Source: an uncultured Oscillospiraceae bacterium | GTDB taxonomy: Bacteria; Bacillota; Clostridia; Oscillospirales; Ruminococcaceae | NCBI GenBank assembly: GCA_900539695.1 | Contig: UQDG01000024.1 | Coordinates: 1 to 36,772 of the forward strand | DNA: 36,772 bases | Reading direction: 5' to 3' | Part shown: piece by piece, positions 32,812-36,772 of the stretch | Layout of the letters: every line of letters starts with the position of its first letter | How positions within the stretch are numbered: position 1 is the first letter of the stretch | Translations under genes and position numbers: made by a program | The notes under the pieces: model-generated | Database searches by the model: none | Told to the model about the DNA's origin: nothing | The model's input: only the letters and a program-made list of their open reading frames with translations

Positions 32812-32910
32812 GCCCTACCCCTGTAGGGGGAGCATTCTATACGCTCCCGCGGGCGGATGCAAGCATCCGCCCCTACGCATTCCGCATAGGTTCGCATTGC
32901 CCGCCCCTAC
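32812..32910. repeat. Palindromic intergenic repeat after asnB
   Basis: Adjacent dyads: CCCC-TGTA-GGGG (32818-32829), GGGAGC / GCTCCC (32828-32833 / 32843-32848) and GGGCGGATGC-AA-GCATCCGCCC (32851-32872). Outer GTAGGGG (32823-32829) can also pair with CCCCTAC (32870-32876). No reading frame. It may also act as the asnB terminator region, since no other hairpin follows that gene. Confidence 0.65.
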
Positions 32911-32917
32911 CCTTTCT

Positions 32918-34498
32918 TTACACGCCGCTGGCACCGTAGTTGGACAGCACGCGGGCGCTGGGGTCGTCGACGTTGCAGCCGGGCCAGGCCTTGTTGGGCA
33001 TCCAGTAATCCACGATCATCTCCGCCTGGCCGGGATAGTACTTTTCAAAAATTTCACGGTACAGCAGGCTTTCCTTGGTAAAGGGGCGGCAATAGGTATA
33101 CTGGCCGCACTTCTCGGCAAATTCGCGGTCGGTATACACGGTCTCGGCGTATTCTTTCAGGTCGTCCACCATCGAGTGGCCCACAGCGTCGCTGAAGGCA
33201 GCCTTTTCACGCCAGAGGATGCTCTCGGGCAGCCAATCACCCTCAAAGGCCTTGCGCAGCAGGTACTTGCCCATGCCATAAGTGTTCAGCTTCTTTTCGG
33301 GGTCGATGGCCATAACGTACTTGACGAAATCCAGGTCACCGAAGGGCACGCGGGCCTCCAGGCTGTTGACGCTGATGGAACGGTCGGCGCGCAGCACATC
33401 GTACATATACAGCTCGCGGATGCGCTTCTGGCTCTCGGTCTGGAAGGCGGCGGCGCTGGGGGCGAAGTCGGTGTACTTGTAGCCGAACAACTCGTCGGAG
33501 ATCTCGCCTGTCAGCAGCACGCGGATGTCGGTGTGCTCATGGATGTACTTGCAGACGAGGTACATCCCCACCGAAGCGCGGATGGTGGTGATGTCCCAGG
33601 TGCCCAGCATGGCGATGACTTTTTCCAGCGCTTCAAGAACGATTTGCTTGTTGATGATGACCTCGGTGTGGTCGGCATGGAGGTAATCGGCCACCTGCTT
33701 GGCGTATTTCAGGTCGATGGCGTCCTCGCTCATGCCGATGGCGAAGGTGCGGATGGGCTTGCCCAGCTTTTTAGCTGCAATGGCGCAAACCAGGCTGGAG
33801 TCCAGGCCGCCGGAAAGCAGGAAGCCCACGGGGGTGTCGGCATCCAGCCGCTTATCCACGCCAGCCACCAGCTTTTCGCGGATGTTCGTCAAAATTTCAG
33901 GCAGTTCATCCTGGCTGTAGGCCGGGGTATCGGCGATGTCGCAGTAGCGCACAAACTGGCCGTTGCAGTAGCAGCTGCCGATGGGGAACGGATAGATCTT
34001 TTTGCACAGTCCAATGAGGTTTTTGGCCTCGGAGGCAAAGGCGATATGGCCGCTCTCGCTGTAGCCGTAGAACAGCGGGCGGATGCCGATGGGGTCGCGG
34101 GCAGCGATAAGCAGCTTTTTGCGGCTGTCGTACAGAATCATGGCAAACTCGGCGTCCAGATGCTTGAACATGTCCAGGCCGTACTTGTAGTACAGCGGCA
34201 GGATGATCTCGCAGTCGGAGTCCGACTCAAAGGTGTAGCCTTCAGCTTCCAGCTCAGCCTTGACGGGGCGGAAGCCGTACAGCTCGCCGTTGCAGGCAAC
34301 GCAATCGGTACCGCGGAAGAAGGGCTGCATGCCCTCCGGCGTAAGGCCCATAATGGCCAGGCGGCCGAAGCCCAGCAGGCCGAACTCGGTCTCGGCGACG
34401 CGCTGGTCGTCCGGGCCGCGGCTGGTGGTGCGCAGCAGATACTCAGTAAACGTTTCCTTGGGCAGATCATGCCCGGCATAACCCATGATACAGCACAT
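32918..34498 (-). CDS. asnB: Asparagine synthetase (glutamine-hydrolysing)
   Basis: 526 residues. The N-terminal class II glutaminase domain starts MCCIMGYAG, so Cys2 is the nucleophile after Met removal; SRGPDDQ and CNGELYG are glutamine-site motifs. The C-terminal synthetase has the PP-loop FLLSGGLDSSLV near residue 227, LLTGEISDELFGYKY and LEARVPFGD. It converts aspartate to asparagine with ATP and glutamine in the cytosol. AAAGGAG lies 10 nt before the ATG at 34498. Expression is set by the asparagine T-box upstream. Length fits AsnB of the E. coli type. Confidence 0.97.
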   Translation of the reverse strand: MCCIMGYAGHDLPKETFTEYLLRTTSRGPDDQRVAETEFGLLGFGRLAIMGLTPEGMQPFFRGTDCVACNGELYGFRPVKAELEAEGYTFESDSDCEIILPLYYKYGLDMFKHLDAEFAMILYDSRKKLLIAARDPIGIRPLFYGYSESGHIAFASEAKNLIGLCKKIYPFPIGSCYCNGQFVRYCDIADTPAYSQDELPEILTNIREKLVAGVDKRLDADTPVGFLLSGGLDSSLVCAIAAKKLGKPIRTFAIGMSEDAIDLKYAKQVADYLHADHTEVIINKQIVLEALEKVIAMLGTWDITTIRASVGMYLVCKYIHEHTDIRVLLTGEISDELFGYKYTDFAPSAAAFQTESQKRIRELYMYDVLRADRSISVNSLEARVPFGDLDFVKYVMAIDPEKKLNTYGMGKYLLRKAFEGDWLPESILWREKAAFSDAVGHSMVDDLKEYAETVYTDREFAEKCGQYTYCRPFTKESLLYREIFEKYYPGQAEMIVDYWMPNKAWPGCNVDDPSARVLSNYGASGV

Positions 34499-34551
34499 TT
34501 TGGTGACACTCCTTTAGATTTCCAACACCTGTTATTTCCCCGAACGGCAAT

Positions 34552-34845
34552 AAAAAAAGACAGCCCATTCGCCCTGCATTAGGACGAATCGCTGTCTTGG
34601 ATCCGCGGTGCCACCTAAATTACCGCAGCCGAAATAATGGCATACGGTCACTTTTTCCGTACACGTTCACCTTTGAAACGCTGCCGCTGTAACGCACGGC
34701 CTGCGGCATCCCCTACTCCCCTGCGGTTTCAGTTTGCAGCTGTCGGGTGTTCTTTCGCGCCCCGTCCCCGTCCCGGCTTACACCAGATGTCGGGCTCTCT
34801 GTGCGGATGTTGGGCGGTACTTTTCCCTGTCATCGCTTTTATCAG
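34552..34845 (-). ncRNA. T-box riboswitch, specifier AAC (asparagine)
   Basis: Leader of asnB. Stem I signs on the minus strand: GATGACAGGGAAAAGTA, the AGAGAG bulge, and distal loop GGTGTAAGCCGGG. The specifier region reads AAGAACACCC, giving codon AAC for Asn, which fits the gene. The T-box bulge is AGGTGGCACCGCGG (about 34602-34615). The terminator is AAGACAGC (34591-34598) with GCTGTCTT (34557-34564) and a T run to 34552. Uncharged tRNA-Asn should stabilise the antiterminator and turn asnB on. Confidence 0.93.
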
Positions 34846-34849
34846 CTAA

Positions 34850-34878
34850 AGCATAGCACCATTTTAGGGCCGTGTCAA
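34850..34878 (-). promoter_or_regulatory. Promoter of T-box-asnB transcript
   Basis: Minus strand -35 TTGACA (34873-34878), 17-bp spacer, -10 TATGCT (34850-34855). Confidence 0.75.
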
Positions 34879-34887
34879 GCGTTTTTG

Positions 34888-34903
34888 GGTAGTTTTAGCT
34901 AAC
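34888..34903. promoter_or_regulatory. Operator-like dyad box D (upstream of sufCB)
   Basis: GGTAG TTTTAG CTAAC, differing from the perfect palindrome of box C at two of 16 positions. It lies in the divergent region 10 bp beyond the asnB -35 and 53 bp before the suf -35, so which promoter it serves is unclear. Confidence 0.4.
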
Positions 34904-34912
34904 AGACCGTTT

Positions 34913-34935
34913 GGATTTTATTTTGCCTAAAATCC
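34913..34935. repeat. Inverted repeat between asnB and suf promoters
   Basis: GGATTTTA (34913-34920) / TAAAATCC (34928-34935) with a 7-nt loop, 21 bp upstream of the suf -35. It could be an operator or a divider hairpin; nothing in the sequence decides. Confidence 0.4.
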
Positions 34936-34956
34936 ACCTTTTTATAGGGTTTTATC

Positions 34957-34985
34957 TTGTTTTGGGCGTTTTGGCATGGTACAAT
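34957..34985 (+). promoter_or_regulatory. Candidate promoter of sufCB
   Basis: Weak -35 TTGTTT (34957-34962), 17-bp spacer, good -10 TACAAT (34980-34985). A leader of about 35 nt precedes the sufC start. Confidence 0.55.
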
Positions 34986-35027
34986 AAACCGCAGAGCATT
35001 ATTTATTAACGGAGGAATCACCTTTTT

Positions 35028-35768
35028 ATGTTAGAGCTTCGTCATGTCGGCTTTGAGACCGACGACAATAAAGAGATTCTGCGGGATGTCAGCCTGACTG
35101 TGCAGGACCGTTTTGTGGCCATCACCGGCCCCAACGGCGGCGGCAAATCCACGCTGGCCAAAGTCATTGCCGGTATCTACCAGCCCACCAGCGGCCAAAT
35201 TTTGCTGGACGGCGTGGACATTACCTACATGTCCATCACCGACCGCGCCAACCTGGGCCTGAGTTACGCCTTCCAGCAGCCGGTGCGCTTCAAGGGGCTG
35301 CGGGTCAAGGACCTGCTGAGCCTGGCCGCCGGCAAAAATACCAGCGTCAACGAGGCCTGCAGCTATCTGAGCGAGGTCGGTCTGTGCGCCCGTGATTATG
35401 TGGACCGTGAACTAAACGACAGCCTGTCCGGCGGTGAGCTGAAGCGCATCGAAATCGCCATGGTGCTGGCCCGCGGCACCAAGCTGTCCATCTTCGATGA
35501 GCCGGAGGCAGGCATCGACCTGTGGAGCTTCCAGAACCTCATCCGCGTGTTTGAAAAGATGTACGAGCAGACCCGCGGCAGCATCCTGATCATCAGCCAT
35601 CAGGAGCGCATTTTGAACATTGCCGACAAAATTGTCGTTATTAAAAACGGCCAGGTGGAAAAAGAGGGCGCCCGTGCGGACATCCTGCCCGCCCTGCTGG
35701 GCAGTGCCGACGCCGGCAGCCCGGCCTGCAGTGTGCTGGCCGACAAAGTGGAAGGGGTGCGCAAATGA
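35028..35768 (+). CDS. sufC: Fe-S cluster assembly ATPase SufC (SmsC-like)
   Basis: 246-residue soluble ABC ATPase. Walker A GPNGGGKST near residue 36, signature LSGGELKRIEIAMVLA, Walker B LSIFDEPEAGIDLW, H-loop ILIISHQERIL. The EPEAGIDLW block is characteristic of SufC and its archaeal relatives. It powers conformational change in the SufB-type scaffold during Fe-S cluster assembly. GGAGGA lies 11 nt before the ATG. The stop overlaps the next start (ATGA), so the pair is coupled. No sufD, sufS or sufU follows within the visible 87 bp. Confidence 0.92.
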   Translation: MLELRHVGFETDDNKEILRDVSLTVQDRFVAITGPNGGGKSTLAKVIAGIYQPTSGQILLDGVDITYMSITDRANLGLSYAFQQPVRFKGLRVKDLLSLAAGKNTSVNEACSYLSEVGLCARDYVDRELNDSLSGGELKRIEIAMVLARGTKLSIFDEPEAGIDLWSFQNLIRVFEKMYEQTRGSILIISHQERILNIADKIVVIKNGQVEKEGARADILPALLGSADAGSPACSVLADKVEGVRK

Positions 35769-36685
35769 TCGACGCAATTGAACAAAACCTGCTGCGGGAG
35801 GTCGCCGACCTGGACAGCCTGCCCGTAGGCGCTTACAACATCCGCGCCAATGGCCAGCTGGCGGGCCGCAACACCACCGCCAACATTGACATCGTGACCA
35901 AGGACGACAAGCCCGGCATCGACATTTACATCCGCCCGTTCACCAAAAACGAGAGCGTGCACATTCCCGTTATCCTGAGCCAGACCGGCCTGACCGATCT
36001 GGTGTACAACGATTTCCACATCGGCGAGGGCGCGGACGTGACCATCATCGCCGGCTGCGGCATCCACAACTGCGGCGGCGGCAACGCCCAGCACGACGGC
36101 ATCCACACCTTCTATCTGGCCAAAAACGCCAAGCTGCGCTACGTGGAAAAGCACTACGGCGAGGGCGACGGCCGCGGCAAGCAGGTGATGAACCCTACCA
36201 CCATCGTGCACCTGGCCGAGGGTGCGCAGATGGAGATGGAGACCACCCAGATCGCCGGTATCGACGATACCATGCGCAAAACCAGCGGTGATCTGGCCGA
36301 GGGCGCCAGCCTGGTCATCCACGAGAAGATCATGACCACCGGCGACCAGCACGCTGTGACCGATTTTGACGTGGACCTGAACGGCGAGGGCTGCTCGGCC
36401 AACGTGGTAAGCCGCAGCGTGGCCAAGGACGTGAGCAAGCAGGAGTTTATCAGCCACATCAACGGCAACTGCGCCTGCGCGGGCCACTCCGAGTGCGACG
36501 CCATCATCATGGACCATGCCTCGGTCATTGCCAGCCCGGCCCTGACCGCCAACAGTGTGGACGCCAGCCTGATCCACGAAGCCGCCATCGGCAAGATTGC
36601 CGGTGAACAGCTCATCAAGCTGATGACCCTTGGCCTGACCGAAAAGGAAGCCGAGGATCAGATCGTGAACGGATTTTTGAAGTAA
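35765..36685 (+). CDS. sufB: SufB/SufD-family Fe-S scaffold (short, SmsB-like)
   Basis: 306 residues, against about 420-490 for classical SufB. It has the right-handed beta-helix core with the C-terminal blocks NGNCACAGHSECDAIIMDH, ASPALTANSVDASLIHEAAIGKI and the end helix GLTEKEAEDQIVNGFL. These are the SufB/D core cysteine and HEA motifs. The N-terminal extension of SufB is missing, as in the two-gene SUF-like minimal (SMS) systems of methanogens and anaerobes. It forms the scaffold with SufC. After the stop, 36686-36720 holds no convincing terminator before the IS end. Confidence 0.88.
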   Translation: MIDAIEQNLLREVADLDSLPVGAYNIRANGQLAGRNTTANIDIVTKDDKPGIDIYIRPFTKNESVHIPVILSQTGLTDLVYNDFHIGEGADVTIIAGCGIHNCGGGNAQHDGIHTFYLAKNAKLRYVEKHYGEGDGRGKQVMNPTTIVHLAEGAQMEMETTQIAGIDDTMRKTSGDLAEGASLVIHEKIMTTGDQHAVTDFDVDLNGEGCSANVVSRSVAKDVSKQEFISHINGNCACAGHSECDAIIMDHASVIASPALTANSVDASLIHEAAIGKIAGEQLIKLMTLGLTEKEAEDQIVNGFLK

Positions 36686-36720
36686 GTTTTCACAACAAAA
36701 ACAGCCGCCCGGCGCAGAAC

Positions 36721-36772
36721 TGAAGTGACCCCCAAAAGTTAGACAATATTTTGAAGTAAAAATTGTTCAAGC
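36721..36772 (+). mobile_element. Left end of an IS3-family-like insertion sequence (cut by window edge)
   Basis: TGAAGTGACCCCCAAAAGTT followed by AGACAATATTTTG looks like the terminal inverted repeat of IS3-family (IS150-group) elements, which typically contain ACCCCCAAAAGTTAGAC. No transposase start is visible in the remaining bases. It begins 35 bp after the sufB stop. Confidence 0.6.

Noticed and set aside
32546..34582. 678-codon open frame on the plus strand
   Set aside because: Antisense to asnB, the THF riboswitch and part of the T-box; no recognisable family.

Overview
The window is one contiguous piece of a GC-rich (roughly 60%), low-repeat Firmicutes chromosome. Gene order (plsX-rnc-smc-ftsY, dprA-topA-trmFO, infC-rpmI-rplT), T-box and THF riboswitches, a rubrerythrin with a PerR-type regulator, a two-gene Suf system, DUF3793 and a GC-rich codon bias all point to an anaerobic gut Oscillospiraceae/Ruminococcaceae of the Faecalibacterium-Subdoligranulum-Gemmiger type. 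That placement is inference from content, not a database match. No tRNA, rRNA, CRISPR array or prophage was seen.

Layout, mostly minus strand. 1-11300: housekeeping run read right to left, an rRNA/tRNA methyltransferase gene (TrmH/SpoU), dprA, topA, trmFO, plsX, rnc, smc and the 5' part of ftsY. 11300-12690: translation operon infC-rpmI-rplT with its own promoter, a structured L20-type leader and an ATC start codon on infC. 12690-17400: argS, a DUF1934 (YwiB-like) gene, murI and ddl, interrupted by two 178-bp inverted copies of a small TA-flanked mobile repeat and by a run of hairpins. 17500-23550: two iron/redox-looking operons, an HMA-domain membrane protein with a CydDC-like ABC exporter and a YgbA-type protein, and DUF3793 with flavodoxin. 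23590-26530: PerR, a membrane acyltransferase and a Qnr-like pentapeptide repeat protein, divergent from rubrerythrin. 26540-31760: BMP-type nucleoside ABC importer with an unusual pseudoknot-forming leader. 31840-34880: folT under a THF riboswitch and asnB under an asparagine T-box. 34950-36690 (plus strand): a minimal SufC-SufB pair, followed by the left end of an IS3-family-like element running off the window.

The most interesting unlabelled signal is a 16-bp dyad, GTTAG-N6-CTAAC, found five times: twice at the HMA/CydDC promoter (22 bp centre to centre), twice at the DUF3793-flavodoxin promoter (one copy just downstream of the -10), and once upstream of sufCB. Flavodoxin, Fe-S assembly and a metal-binding exporter operon sharing one operator suggests a metal- (probably iron-) responsive regulon. 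The second is a candidate H-type pseudoknot at the 5' end of the nucleoside-binding lipoprotein mRNA, which I cannot assign to a riboswitch class I know. The third is the 178-bp MITE family, whose ends coincide exactly with the stop codons of two neighbouring genes.
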